This document shows positions 18,267 through 27,222 of a DNA stretch of 64,000 nt, piece by piece; the stretch's first letter is position 1; each line of letters starts with the position of its first letter. This stretch comes from Siminovitchia terrae. Its GTDB lineage: Bacteria; Bacillota; Bacilli; Bacillales; Bacillaceae_C. Below the pieces are notes generated by a model. It was given only the letters and a program-made list of their open reading frames with translations. It made no database searches and was not told where the DNA came from. The stretch lies in assembly GCF_003605405.2 (NCBI RefSeq), contig NZ_QYTW02000001.1, forward strand, positions 124,001-188,000. The letters are read 5' to 3'. The position numbers and the translations under genes were made by a program.

Positions 18267-19778
18267 TTATTCTATTTTCTTAAAAAAGTCCCGATATTTT
18301 TCTTGATCCGATATTTCTTCTGCCCTAGAAGCATGTTTTTTCGCTTCTTCAATATCGCCCTGTTCATAATAAATTAACGCCAAATTGAAATGCGCTTCAT
18401 GAAAATCAGGCTCCAATTCAATTGCCCTGTTAAAATGCTTCTTAGCATCTTCATATTTTTGAAGCTGCGCTTCAGTGTATGCCAGTTTAAAATAACTGTC
18501 GGCATCCCCCTTTCCTTCCGAAACCAATCCCAAAAGGGTTTCATATGCCGCTCCATACTCACCATTCTCAATCTGTCCCTGCGCCCTTGCATTCTCTGTA
18601 TCAGGGCGGTCATTATGATAGCCCCAATTCAGCATGAAATAAACTGCGGACGCCGCCGCAAGTAAAGAGACGAATTGCAGCCCCCATTTTCTTTTTCCAG
18701 GGAAATGGACAATACCAGTAGCAAGAAAGCCTCCGATCAATCCACCGATATGGCCCGCATTGTCGATTCCGGGAACAGTAAAACCAAAGATGAGGTTAAT
18801 GATAATAACTGCAATGACGTTCACTCCAATTGTCCGGAAGAAAAGTCTTGGATTGACCACTCCCATATATAAAAGGGCTCCAAAGCAGCCGAAAATAGCG
18901 CCGCTTGCCCCCGCAGACAAATTATTCGTAAAGACAAAGCTCGCCACTGAACCTGTAAAACCAGAAAATAAGTATATCCATAAAAATCGAAAGCGCCCAA
19001 AAATCTTCTCAACAGCCATTCCCAGGTAATATAACGCCAGTGTATTCATCAGTAGATGCAGCAGTCCGATATGTAGAAAAATAGGTGTAAAAAACCTCCA
19101 CCACTCTCCCGCCAATATCAATGGATTATATTTTGCTCCATATTTAATGAGAGTCTCTATATTAGTGCTGCCTCCGCTGCTTTCCACAATAAGAAACATC
19201 AAAACCTGTGCAGCTATGAATAGATAGGTAAAAAAAGGCTTTCCATATTCAAAAAGCTCCCTTTCTTCCCTTTGTCTTCTTTTTGTTTTCTGAATGGCCG
19301 ATTGCCTCAACTCATATGTAATAGCCGGATCATAAATATCAACCGTTTGGATTTGAAAATGACTGTTAAGCATTTCGTTCATTCGGCAAATGGTATCATC
19401 TAATGTTTCTTTCGCTATCAGCACTGTCTGGATATGGGCTCTTCCGTTTTCAGCGTCATAGGGGTGCTGAATAACAAACTCATAATCATCCACCGGAGTA
19501 TGTTCAGTCACATAAATATTCAGCACATTTAATTCCCTTTTCATCAGGTGTTTTCGAATCCCCTCTGCCCTCACACCCGTTTGTATGATATCCCTCTTCA
19601 ACCAATTCGCCCAGTCAATGTCCTCTACAAGAATGCGGATGACATCAACCTTTTTATGTCCGACGGTCTCAAGCCATACTTCTTTTTCCTCTCTATCGAT
19701 GTGTACAAGTCTGTAATCCAGTTCTATTACAAAATAGTTGGTCAGCTTCCAGAATAAATAATGCTCACGTTCCGCCAA
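18267..19778 (-). CDS. gluP: Rhomboid intramembrane serine protease GluP (YqgP)
   Basis: 503 residues. A cytosolic N-terminal domain (1–175) precedes the rhomboid core with six or more membrane helices (about 180–375). The catalytic Ser292 is in the GASGAIFG motif and His343 in AGHIGGLIGG; the HLLMNTLALYYLG helix supplies the oxyanion region. The C-terminal tail has TPR repeats (FKLAYTEAQLQKYEDAKKHF and the following repeat ending EEAKKH). In B. subtilis YqgP works with FtsH in magnesium-transporter quality control. It is followed by yqgQ. Confidence 0.95.
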   Translation of the reverse strand: MAEREHYLFWKLTNYFVIELDYRLVHIDREEKEVWLETVGHKKVDVIRILVEDIDWANWLKRDIIQTGVRAEGIRKHLMKRELNVLNIYVTEHTPVDDYEFVIQHPYDAENGRAHIQTVLIAKETLDDTICRMNEMLNSHFQIQTVDIYDPAITYELRQSAIQKTKRRQREERELFEYGKPFFTYLFIAAQVLMFLIVESSGGSTNIETLIKYGAKYNPLILAGEWWRFFTPIFLHIGLLHLLMNTLALYYLGMAVEKIFGRFRFLWIYLFSGFTGSVASFVFTNNLSAGASGAIFGCFGALLYMGVVNPRLFFRTIGVNVIAVIIINLIFGFTVPGIDNAGHIGGLIGGFLATGIVHFPGKRKWGLQFVSLLAAASAVYFMLNWGYHNDRPDTENARAQGQIENGEYGAAYETLLGLVSEGKGDADSYFKLAYTEAQLQKYEDAKKHFNRAIELEPDFHEAHFNLALIYYEQGDIEEAKKHASRAEEISDQEKYRDFFKKIE

Positions 19779-19879
19779 AATTTATCTCCTTCCTAGCTTT
19801 ATGTTCGTTTCACAATGTTGCTGTTATTTTACTATAGCGAAACGGTAAAAGAAATGTAAAGGATTGGAGAATTATAAGA

Positions 19880-20180
19880 ACAGCGAAAGGCGCCCGCCTT
19901 ATCGGCGACAAGCACAAGGCGATTTGATGAGGGAGTTCTTCATCCACCACAGCAAAGCCCTCATTTCAATTACATCGTGAAAAGCTTCCTTGAATAAGCT
20001 GTGCTACAGGAGCACATTCTTCCTGAATAACCATCCACTCGAGCCGATGGCGCCTGGCCGCCTCAAGGCGCCACATCCTGTGGCTTCGGTGGCACTAGTA
20101 CTTCCTGTACGTCGGCAGGCTCAAAGCGCGACGTCCTGTCGCTTCGCTTGCACTAGTACTTCCTGTACGTCGTAACTAGA
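19880..20180 (+). repeat. Long hairpin repeat (family 1), partial copy
   Basis: About 300 bp between the gluP start and yqgO, without a gene. It opens with GCCTTATCGGCGACAAGCAC and ends with the hairpin core: GCCAC-ATCCT-GTGGC (20070–20084), GTAC-TTCCT-GTAC (20098–20110), GCGAC-GTCCT-GTCGC (20128–20142) and a second GTAC-TTCCT-GTAC (20156–20168). On the minus strand, downstream of yqgO, the loops read AGGAA or AGGAC. The middle resembles the 36.7-kb region (AAAGCTTCCTTGAATAAGCT). Confidence 0.8.
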
Positions 20181-20224
20181 CATATAAAATCAAAATTTGA
20201 ACGAAAAAGACCATTGAGGTCTTT

Positions 20225-20407
20225 TCAGCTCCTGAATGCCCGGCTAAGCAGACGGGAGCGTACACCCGGGATACCCATAGCCGCTCTTACGCTCACCCTT
20301 CTAATTGAATCATTGTCCAAAATAATGTTCAAAAGCCTATACCGCCATTTATAAATCATAGTCATCGCCGCAATCGGCAACACAACAGTTGTGATGAATT
20401 TTTTCAT
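20225..20407 (-). CDS. yqgO: Small protein YqgO
   Basis: 60 residues: one N-terminal hydrophobic stretch (FITTVVLPIAAMTMIYKW) then a basic tail. It corresponds to YqgO in length and position. Start set at the ATG with AGGAGG 8 bases upstream; a TTG two codons earlier is too close to that site. Function unknown. It follows yqgN by 33 bases. Confidence 0.75.
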   Translation of the reverse strand: MKKFITTVVLPIAAMTMIYKWRYRLLNIILDNDSIRRVSVRAAMGIPGVRSRLLSRAFRS

Positions 20408-20440
20408 AAGCAACTCCTCCTTCTTTTTAGTGTTCGAAAG

Positions 20441-21031
20441 TTAGGAGTCTTTATTCATCAATTGGTTGCTTTTGCATTCAATCACTTCTTTTTCAGTAAT
20501 GATTTTGTCTACAGGTAAATCGTGTTCCTCGAAAGGAAATTCTTCGGTCAATTGCTTGGAGAACGCAAGTGAAACCTTCTGGCCTGAAAAACCTTCTAGG
20601 AAACGGTCATAATATCCCCCGCCAAAACCGATCCGATAACCTTTTCTGTTATAAATCAGTCCTGGAACGACCAATAAATCAATATCACTTTTTAGAACTT
20701 CATCTGTCTGAGACTCAATCGGTTCAAATAAGCCAAAAAACGAATCTTCTAATTCTGTAAAAGCAGATATGCTGCGAAAGGACATCTCTTTTGTTGAAGG
20801 AATACATTTTGGCACTACAATCTTTTTCCCTTGCTTCCAGCCTTGGCGGATCAACTGCCACGTATCTACCTCCGGAAAGCGGGAAACTGTTAAACCAATT
20901 GTTGAGCTGCTTTTCCATACATCTGTTTCAATTAATGAAGACCCTATCATATAAGAGAGCTGCTCATATGTCATCCTGTCCATCGACTTCAGTTGAGTGC
21001 TCATATTGTTTCTTAAGGATTTCTTGTCCAA
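20441..21031 (-). CDS. yqgN: 5-formyltetrahydrofolate cyclo-ligase
   Basis: Converts 5-formyl-THF to 5,10-methenyl-THF using ATP and so returns stored folate to the one-carbon pool. About 196 residues. The hallmark ATP/folate motif YRIGFGGGYYDRFL is near the C-terminus, preceded by LLVVPGLIYNRKG. Start is taken as TTG (LDKKSLRNNM) with GAGGAG 9 bases upstream; an ATG 75 bases earlier would add MPPWKSCNDQDV, which does not look like the family. Confidence 0.93.
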   Translation of the reverse strand: MDKKSLRNNMSTQLKSMDRMTYEQLSYMIGSSLIETDVWKSSSTIGLTVSRFPEVDTWQLIRQGWKQGKKIVVPKCIPSTKEMSFRSISAFTELEDSFFGLFEPIESQTDEVLKSDIDLLVVPGLIYNRKGYRIGFGGGYYDRFLEGFSGQKVSLAFSKQLTEEFPFEEHDLPVDKIITEKEVIECKSNQLMNKDS

Positions 21032-21197
21032 GACACACCACTCCTCATCAAATAGTGTAAATCGTGTAAAAACGTCTTGATCATTGCAGCTTTTCCAGGG
21101 AGGCAATGCTTTAATCCACCGGAAACTGGCGATAGCATTTCAATTTCTTTGAACAAAACTTCCAGAATTAAAACTCCCCCAAACGAGCTGATATCAA

Positions 21198-21338
21198 ATA
21201 CGCCTTGGCGTATTTGCGCCCAGATTTTATCGAGCTCCGCTCGATAAATTCCCTCTGAGAACCCCCACTGAATGGAATACTAATATGCATTCATCTCACC
21301 ACTTATAGAAGTGGGAGATTTCTGCTGAATGAAGTTAA
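21198..21338 (+). mobile_element. Multi-hairpin element (family 2), internally deleted copy A
   Basis: Shares both ends with three longer copies: ATACGCCTTGGCGTATTTGC at the left and GTGGGAGATTTCTGCTGAAT plus GAAGTTAA at the right. TCAA lies just before the left end. It has lost about 50 bases between TTCCCTCTGAG and AACCCCCACTGAATGG. The right-end hairpin resembles IS200/IS605 right ends; no transposase gene is present. A decayed family 1 end (GTCTGTTAGTGGATAGTCGC) follows at 21344–21380. Confidence 0.6.
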
Positions 21339-21421
21339 ACGCGAAGTCTGTTAGTGGATAGTCGCTGAAACTGGCTTTTCGATTACAGTTTAAGCAATTC
21401 TTATATTTATCTTAAATACAG

Positions 21422-21460
21422 AAAAAGCCAGTTCCACTGTATGTTCAGTGTCCTGGCTTC
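21422..21460 (-). terminator. Terminator of rpmG
   Basis: On the minus strand AAGCCAGGACACTG pairs with CAGTGGAACTGGCTT, followed by TTTC. It begins 8 bases after the rpmG stop. Confidence 0.75.
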
Positions 21461-21467
21461 TTTGTCA

Positions 21468-21617
21468 TTATTTTGTTTCACGATGCAATGTAACCCTTTT
21501 TTCTCTTGGGCAATATTTTTTAAGCTCAAGGCGGTCAGCATTATTACGTTTGTTTTTTGTTGAAATATAATTGCGATCATTGCACTCAGTGCAAGCCAAT
21601 GTAATGTTTACACGCAT
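21468..21617 (-). CDS. rpmG: 50S ribosomal protein L33
   Basis: 49 residues starting [26 protein letters not shown] lies 6 bases before the ATG. The zinc-ribbon first pair CTEC is present but the second site keeps only one Cys ([13 protein letters not shown]), as in the RpmGB type of B. subtilis, not the four-Cys RpmGA type. Component of the large ribosomal subunit near the E site. Confidence 0.95.
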   Translation of the reverse strand: MRVNITLACTECNDRNYISTKNKRNNADRLELKKYCPREKRVTLHRETK

Positions 21618-21831
21618 GTCTATCCCTCCAAACTTCATGGCATTCTTCACTATACTTAGGACTTTTATATAATATCATTATTTTAAATGAAATGCCAGTC
21701 TGTATTTGTCAAAAAAGAATTGATAAACTTGAAATTTGTTACAGTAAATACACGAAAATACGACCAAAGGCATGGCTGAAAAATCCTATTTATGTTATAA
21801 AGGAAATGTATTACTTTATCCGAGGTGAACC

Positions 21832-22212
21832 ATGAATATAGCCATTATTATTTTATTGTCGGCATCTTTGCTACTTTTCATCATTTCTTTTTTTCAAAAA
21901 GATAAAACTCGCGAGCTTGAAGCGGAGTTTGAGGAATTATCGATGAGCCTTTTACAGGACTACCATAATCTGAAAAAAAGGATTGGGATTCTTGAAGAAG
22001 AACTGCTCCTCGAAAAACAGGTTGTCCACCCGTTACATAACAAATTGGCAGAGGAAAGGCCAGTCGTTCACGAAGTCTTAAAAAATCAAGTACTGGCGCT
22101 GCATCAGCAAGGAATCGATTTGCAGCAGATTTCCAAGCAGTCTTCCCTGTCTCCGCAGATGGTTAAAAAAATCATTGAATCTGAGACAGTTGCTGCCAGG
22201 AGGATGAGTTGA
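21832..22212 (+). CDS. Membrane-anchored coiled-coil protein with C-terminal HTH-like segment
   Basis: 126 residues, not firmly recognised. Residues 3–21 are one membrane helix, 25–70 a likely coiled coil (ELEAEFEELSMSLLQDYHNL), and 88–117 look like a helix-turn-helix (LHQQGIDLQQISKQSSLSPQ). This layout recalls SwrB/YlxL-type proteins of the flagellar region, but the locus is different and the resemblance is only architectural. CGAGGTG lies upstream of the ATG. Its stop overlaps the next start, so the two genes form a unit on the opposite strand to rpmG and pbpA. Confidence 0.7.
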   Translation: MNIAIIILLSASLLLFIISFFQKDKTRELEAEFEELSMSLLQDYHNLKKRIGILEEELLLEKQVVHPLHNKLAEERPVVHEVLKNQVLALHQQGIDLQQISKQSSLSPQMVKKIIESETVAARRMS

Positions 22213-22670
22213 TGGACAGACGGACAACCAGGCTTCTCGCTTCCTTATTGCTTGTAATTGCCGTCATTATTATCGGCATCAAAAACTTCCAGACAAAAAG
22301 TGAGGCGGCTGCGACTCCTCCAAAGAAAGGATATATCGAGGTAAAGGAGACAGCATATGCTGATCTTGAGCAAGAAGTCGAGCATTGGAAACAAAAATAC
22401 GAAGATCTTAAAAAGAAAAAAACAGCACCCCCAGACAAACCAGCTGTAAAGATGATGCATTTGAATATTAATGACGGCATGACTTCAAAAGAAGTGAGCA
22501 AACAAATGGAAAAGGCTGAAATCATCAAAGATGCAAATGAATTCAATGATTATTTATCAGCAAAGAAATGGCAGCAATCCATCCAAATTGGCGATTATGA
22601 ACTGACAAGCGAAATGGGCATGCAGGAAATTGCCGAAACAATCACTGGAAATATTCCTGAGAAAGAGTAA
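22212..22670 (+). CDS. Membrane protein with MltG/YceG-type LysM-like domain
   Basis: 152 residues. An N-terminal anchor (RLLASLLLVIAVIIIGIKNF), a coiled-coil stretch around 45–75, and a C-terminal domain (GMTSKEVSKQMEKAEIIKDA through YELTSEMGMQEIAETITGNI). That last part looks like the small LysM-like module at the front of endolytic transglycosylase MltG; the catalytic lyase domain is absent. The start is ATG with AGGAGG 7–8 bases upstream. Being next to a class B PBP hints at an envelope role, which is inference. Confidence 0.75.
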   Translation: MDRRTTRLLASLLLVIAVIIIGIKNFQTKSEAAATPPKKGYIEVKETAYADLEQEVEHWKQKYEDLKKKKTAPPDKPAVKMMHLNINDGMTSKEVSKQMEKAEIIKDANEFNDYLSAKKWQQSIQIGDYELTSEMGMQEIAETITGNIPEKE

Positions 22671-22695
22671 AGCAGGCTCACAAGGAGCCTGCTTT
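22670..22695. terminator. Bidirectional terminator between the small membrane pair and pbpA
   Basis: AAGCAGGCTC/GAGCCTGCTT stem with a 5-base loop (ACAAG), T-rich on both sides, placed between convergent genes. Confidence 0.85.
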
Positions 22696-22734
22696 ATTGC
22701 TGTTAAAATTCGATGTTTGAGGACACTTGCGCCC

Positions 22735-24831
22735 TTATTCTTGTTCTTCTACATCCTCATTTGTTTCTTCAGAAGCTGTATCATCTTTCTTGTTTTTCAA
22801 ATCAAAGTAAGCTTTGAGTACCCGTTTGCCAATATCAGAGTTGATATTGTTTGGAGACCCGCCTTTGACATATGCAGACGGTACAACGATCGACATTGCG
22901 ACTTCAGGATTTTCATATGGCGCATAGGCTACAAGAGACAAGTTCCAAACGCCCGTCCCTCTATCCACCGTTTCCGCTGTTCCTGTTTTTCCAGCAGGAC
23001 TATATGGTTCACTTGCAAAGGCTTTTCCTGTTCCGTTCGCTTCATGGAAAACACCCCAGAAGCCTCCCTGCACCCTTTTGATCCAAGCATCTTCTGCATT
23101 AATTCGATTCAACACCTTTGGCTGGACTTCCTGAGCGAGCGAACCCATTTCTTCTTTGTCCTCTCCTGGATCCCTAATCTCCTTCACAATATGCGGCTGC
23201 ATCCGATAGCCGCCATTAGCGATAGTCGAGACATATTGGGCAAGCTGAAGCGGCGTATATGAATCATACTGACCGATTGCAAAGTCAAGAACATTACCTC
23301 CATGAGCCTCTTCAACAGATCCTCTAAATCCAATCTGTTCTCCAGGCAGGTCGATTCCGGTACGGATTCCAAGGCCAAACTGGCTGAAGTGTTCACGCAT
23401 TTCCCGGAATGCTTTTTCTTTATCGATGATCAAAGATTGGTTTCTCCTGTATTGACCGTCGCCAATAGCAATAGCCAGTTTAAACATGTATACATTCGAA
23501 GAGCGTACTAGTGCTGTGTGATCATTGAGATAAACATATCCGCCTCTGTTAAAATGAGAACTCTTAGATGGAGATCCTTTAATTAGAAGAGGTTCATCCA
23601 ATAATGTATTGTTTCCAAGTGTAATTACTCCAGTCATATATCCGGTAAGTACGGACGCCCCTTTTACTGACGACCCTACAACGTATGATGTTGTGAAGTT
23701 TCCGGCAGCAAAATCGCTGAATTTATACCTTCCTTCATCTTCATCATAAGCATATTGCTTTCCGGACATCGCAAGTATTTCCCCAGTATGCGGGTCCATC
23801 AACGTGACAAATGCCCGATCAAGGAGACCCGTACCGCCTCTCATTTTCGTTTTACGCAATTCTTCCTCAACAATTTTGTCTACCTCATGCTGAAGCTCCA
23901 TATCAACGGTCAAAACAAGGTCTTTCCCACGCTGCCCCTCATGGAGCACTTTTGATTCTATGACAGTACCGGATCGGGTAATGTTTTTGACTTTTTCCTT
24001 TTGCCCGCGAAGCACATCTTCATATTGAAGCTCGATGTAGCTTTTTCCTACCCGGTCATTCCTGCTGTAGCCCCGTGACATGTAATAATCCGTTTTTTCA
24101 CTCGGCAACCCATTGCTTACATTTCCTAAAATCGACCTCAATGTATCCTCATAAGCATATTTTCGTTCCCAGTCAGTCGTTGTATCAACCCCCGGAAGTT
24201 CTGCGAGCCTTTCGCTTACCTTCGCATATTCTTCAGTTGATACATCTTCATTTTTGACAATTTGCTGGGTAAGGGCGTATCCACCCGTAAACTCGCGGTA
24301 TATTGCCAATACTTCCAAGTCTTCCTGTGTAAGGCTAGCAATTTCTTCCTTCGTTACACGCTCCAGCTGAAGCTTATATAATTCATTCGTTTTGTCTTTA
24401 TATTTCTCAAGCTCAGCTTTGCTGACTTTTTTAGCAGCTTCATCTGGGTGAGTCATTAGCCAGTAATCAATTTTATCCCTTTCCGTAATTTTATCTGTAT
24501 CTTTATTAATTAGTTTGGCCAATGCCTTGGCTGTTTTCAGCGTCTCTTTTTGGTCAAATTGGTTTGGGATCGTATACGTTATGGCCTTTCGTGGCTCATT
24601 ATCCACAATCAGCCTGTGTTTTCGATCATAAATTTTTCCCCTGGGAACTGATTTATTGACGGTGATGTCCTCCGTCCGCTCAACTTCCCGCTTCGCATCT
24701 TCACCGTATACAATCTGAATTACTCCAAGACGGAGAATCAACAGCGAAAATAACAAAAAGACAATAAAAAACAGCATGTTCATTCTGAAAGGAACATGGG
24801 TTTTCTTCTTTTTTTCCTTATTGTTATTCAA
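22735..24831 (-). CDS. pbpA: Class B penicillin-binding protein (transpeptidase), PbpA-like
   Basis: 698 residues with one N-terminal anchor (MLFFIVFLLFSLLILRLGVI), a dimerisation domain containing GKIYDRKHRLIVDN, and a C-terminal transpeptidase. Active-site motifs: SSVKG (SxxK), RSSNVYMFKLA (SxN) and AGKTGTAETVDRG (KTG). It cross-links peptidoglycan outside the membrane. The locus matches B. subtilis pbpA (yqgF), whose product PBP2A helps rod-shape elongation. The C-terminus is acidic (EETNEDVEEQE). It lies downstream of the MFS gene on the same strand. Confidence 0.95.
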   Translation of the reverse strand: MNNNKEKKKKTHVPFRMNMLFFIVFLLFSLLILRLGVIQIVYGEDAKREVERTEDITVNKSVPRGKIYDRKHRLIVDNEPRKAITYTIPNQFDQKETLKTAKALAKLINKDTDKITERDKIDYWLMTHPDEAAKKVSKAELEKYKDKTNELYKLQLERVTKEEIASLTQEDLEVLAIYREFTGGYALTQQIVKNEDVSTEEYAKVSERLAELPGVDTTTDWERKYAYEDTLRSILGNVSNGLPSEKTDYYMSRGYSRNDRVGKSYIELQYEDVLRGQKEKVKNITRSGTVIESKVLHEGQRGKDLVLTVDMELQHEVDKIVEEELRKTKMRGGTGLLDRAFVTLMDPHTGEILAMSGKQYAYDEDEGRYKFSDFAAGNFTTSYVVGSSVKGASVLTGYMTGVITLGNNTLLDEPLLIKGSPSKSSHFNRGGYVYLNDHTALVRSSNVYMFKLAIAIGDGQYRRNQSLIIDKEKAFREMREHFSQFGLGIRTGIDLPGEQIGFRGSVEEAHGGNVLDFAIGQYDSYTPLQLAQYVSTIANGGYRMQPHIVKEIRDPGEDKEEMGSLAQEVQPKVLNRINAEDAWIKRVQGGFWGVFHEANGTGKAFASEPYSPAGKTGTAETVDRGTGVWNLSLVAYAPYENPEVAMSIVVPSAYVKGGSPNNINSDIGKRVLKAYFDLKNKKDDTASEETNEDVEEQE

Positions 24832-24924
24832 TATCTTTACAGCCCTTTCTCCTCATCCGTATCTCTTATTGTAAAAGAAAAATCACTATTTTTCTACACA
24901 GTTAGAAAAAAAGATGACAAAAGT

Positions 24925-26139
24925 TTATGGAGAAAGGGTCACTTTTACTTTTTGAAGTAGCAAAGCTGCCAGTCCGTGCCCAGTACCAATAATTAATAAT
25001 AAGATGGGAATACTTTTTTGTTCATCAAAAAACAAGATGGCCGCTATGAAAGATGATACTGAAACGACTCTTCCCGAATTTAAAAACAGTTCTTTAACAA
25101 CGATATACTCAATCCTCATTTCAGCTGCTTTCCAACTTTTCCCAATAACATCATACGTCATAGAAAAATATGGAACAAGCATAATCGGATATGCGATAGC
25201 TATAGCAGCGGCATAAATAAGCAAACGCGGATAAGTCATTTTAAAAACGATCAAAAAAACCGACAAATACAGAAGAAGCCCCCCTAAGAGCATGGCTTTT
25301 TTTCTTTTGTCATTTTTAATCAACCGTCCCGCAAGCCAATAAGCGATAAACGAAATTCCCGAATTGATTAAACCAAAAGTTCCCAAAGCAAGCTCGCTTC
25401 CCGTGGAAATAAAAACAAAAACGGATATGACAAAAATGAAAGTTCCATCCCTGAATCCTTGCAGAAAGTGTGCATTTGTTATAAGCTTCCAGTTTTCATT
25501 ATTTTTTCTTTCCTTCAACACCCGTACAAAGCAGTAAACCCCCTTCGCGGGCCTTCTTTTAATAAAGAAGCTGATAACAACAGCCAATGCAAACAAAGCC
25601 AAAGAGATAGCAAAGATGATTGTATAGCCAATGTTAGACGCAAACCTGGTAATAAGAAAGCCTGCAGAAATTGGCCCGATCACCCCGCCGGCTGAAGTAA
25701 GTGTTCCAAGGAAACCATTGAAAAAATCACGTGTTTCAGGCTCCGTAATTTCAAATGTAAGCACATTAAATGCAAGCCAATAAAATCCATAGCCTATACC
25801 GAGCAGGCTCCCCAACATAATTAAATGGGCTTGCGCTTTTTCTCCCAAAATTAAAACAACCAAAAAAAAGAGTGCCAAAAACACTACGCCAATCCGCAGC
25901 ACAATCACTCTGTCAATTTTTTTCGCCCATCTTCCGGCCAATATGAAAGTCAATGGCTGAAAAAAAACAATCGCTAAATTGTAAAGGGCCAAGTCCATGA
26001 ATTTCCCCGACTGTTTCCATAAATAAATATTTACAAACGTATTGGACAGAGCGATGCTTAGCGAATAAAGACCGCCAATCAGAAGGAGCAGCGCCAGGTC
26101 CTTTTCCACTTCCACTTTTCCCAATAATGTTTTCACCAT
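24925..26139 (-). CDS. yqgE: Major facilitator superfamily transporter YqgE
   Basis: 404 residues, about twelve membrane helices in two halves separated by a basic loop near residue 195 (FFIKRRPAKG). LAGRWAKKIDRVIVLR is the loop 2–3 motif A region of MFS proteins. It matches YqgE in the gene order pbpA–yqgE–sodA. Substrate unknown. GGAGTTC before the ATG. Confidence 0.85.
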   Translation of the reverse strand: MVKTLLGKVEVEKDLALLLLIGGLYSLSIALSNTFVNIYLWKQSGKFMDLALYNLAIVFFQPLTFILAGRWAKKIDRVIVLRIGVVFLALFFLVVLILGEKAQAHLIMLGSLLGIGYGFYWLAFNVLTFEITEPETRDFFNGFLGTLTSAGGVIGPISAGFLITRFASNIGYTIIFAISLALFALAVVISFFIKRRPAKGVYCFVRVLKERKNNENWKLITNAHFLQGFRDGTFIFVISVFVFISTGSELALGTFGLINSGISFIAYWLAGRLIKNDKRKKAMLLGGLLLYLSVFLIVFKMTYPRLLIYAAAIAIAYPIMLVPYFSMTYDVIGKSWKAAEMRIEYIVVKELFLNSGRVVSVSSFIAAILFFDEQKSIPILLLIIGTGHGLAALLLQKVKVTLSP

Positions 26140-26204
26140 GACAGAACTCCTTTACACAAACTATTTTTTGTGAAAGGAAATGTTTTATACTAGGAAAAGC
26201 AAAA

Positions 26205-26455
26205 TCGTCTGTTTATCGACGTACAGACTGAGCTGAAATACGGGAGACGGCGTTTAGGGGAGACAAGCGCTGACCGCCGAATGTCGTGACGTCCTGTGGC
26301 GCCGCGCGGCACTATGACATCCTATACGTCGGCAGGCTCAGAGCGCGACGTCCTGTCGCTTCGCTTGCACTAGTACATCCTTGTACGTCGGAGTTGGACA
26401 TAGCATGTAGTAAAAAATAAGCTATTCACAACTTAGGGATTTTATCATTTCCCTA
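26205..26455 (+). repeat. Long hairpin repeat (family 1), shortened copy
   Basis: Between the yqgE start and the sodA terminator. It begins GTCTGTTTATCGACGTACAG, then ACTGAGCTGAAAT, and has hairpins GCGAC-GTCCT-GTCGC (26345–26359) and GTAC-ATCCTT-GTAC (26373–26386). The A/T-rich tail (GCTATTCACAACTTAGG) matches the other copies. The middle section is deleted. The AGGA loops lie on the minus strand, downstream of sodA. Confidence 0.8.
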
Positions 26456-26465
26456 TAACAAAAAA

Positions 26466-26493
26466 CGGATCACCTGCTATTGCAGGTGATCCG
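26466..26493 (-). terminator. Terminator of sodA
   Basis: CGGATCACCTGC/GCAGGTGATCCG, a perfect 12-bp stem with a 4-base loop (TATT), followed on the minus strand by TTTTTTG. Confidence 0.92.
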
Positions 26494-26511
26494 ACTCGCG
26501 ATAATATCCGA

Positions 26512-27117
26512 TTATTTTGCTTCGTTAAACAGTTTTTGAACTTCGTTCCAGTTAACTACATTCCAGAATGCTTTCATGTAGTCAGGACGACGGTTTTGGT
26601 AGTTCAGATAGTATGCATGCTCCCAAACGTCAAGGCCCAAAATCGGCTTTTTACCTTCCATAATCGGGTTGTCTTGGTTAGGTGTGCTTGTGATTTCCAA
26701 TTCACCGTTATTAACGATCAACCAAGCCCACCCAGAACCGAAACGGGCAGCACCAGCAGCTTCAAATTGTTCTTTGAATTTTTCAACGCTGCCGAACTTG
26801 CTTTCAATTGCATCTTTCAAATCGCCGCTTGGCTCTCCACCGCCTTGTGGAGAAAGCAATTTCCAGAATAAAGAGTGGTTAGCATGGCCGCCGCCATTGT
26901 TGCGTACTGCAGTTCTGATTGATTCTGGAACAGCATCCAAGTTAGCAATCAATTCTTCTACAGGCTTGTCTGCCAAATCGCTGCCTTCTACAGCTTTATT
27001 CAGGTTTGTAACGTATGTGTTATGATGCTTTGTGTGGTGAATATTCATTGTTTCCTTATCGATGTGAGGCTCCAATGCATCATAAGCGTATGGTAATTGT
27101 GGTAATTCGTATGCCAT
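26512..27117 (-). CDS. sodA: Superoxide dismutase, Mn type
   Basis: 201 residues, disproportionates superoxide in the cytoplasm. Metal ligands: His27 (MNIHHTKHH), His in [10 protein letters not shown], Asp and His in [19 protein letters not shown] and the Gln in STPNQDNP point to the manganese form. AGGAGGAG lies before the ATG. It has its own promoter region and terminator. The promoter candidate on the minus strand is TTGAAT-17-TACTCT; an inverted repeat lies between it and the gene. Confidence 0.97.
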   Translation of the reverse strand: MAYELPQLPYAYDALEPHIDKETMNIHHTKHHNTYVTNLNKAVEGSDLADKPVEELIANLDAVPESIRTAVRNNGGGHANHSLFWKLLSPQGGGEPSGDLKDAIESKFGSVEKFKEQFEAAGAARFGSGWAWLIVNNGELEITSTPNQDNPIMEGKKPILGLDVWEHAYYLNYQNRRPDYMKAFWNVVNWNEVQKLFNEAK

Positions 27118-27144
27118 GATTAAAATCTCCTCCTATGTAATTTT

Positions 27145-27165
27145 TTGAATCATTAAACGATTCAA
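27145..27165. promoter_or_regulatory. Inverted repeat in the sodA leader
   Basis: TTGAATC-ATTAAAC-GATTCAA, a 7-7-7 perfect inverted repeat, 28 bases before the sodA start and just before its ribosome site. It may be an operator or an mRNA hairpin. It does not fit the PerR consensus. Confidence 0.5.
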
Positions 27166-27222
27166 TCGTATTTCATCATAAGAGTATCAAATATTAATTT
27201 AGCATTCAAATTTTATGCTTGA

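Noticed and set aside
22630-23262. 210-codon plus-strand frame over the pbpA 3' end
   Set aside because: Antisense shadow of the pbpA transpeptidase domain.
27145-27165. PerR box before sodA
   Set aside because: The inverted repeat does not match TTATAATNATTATAA in sequence or spacing.
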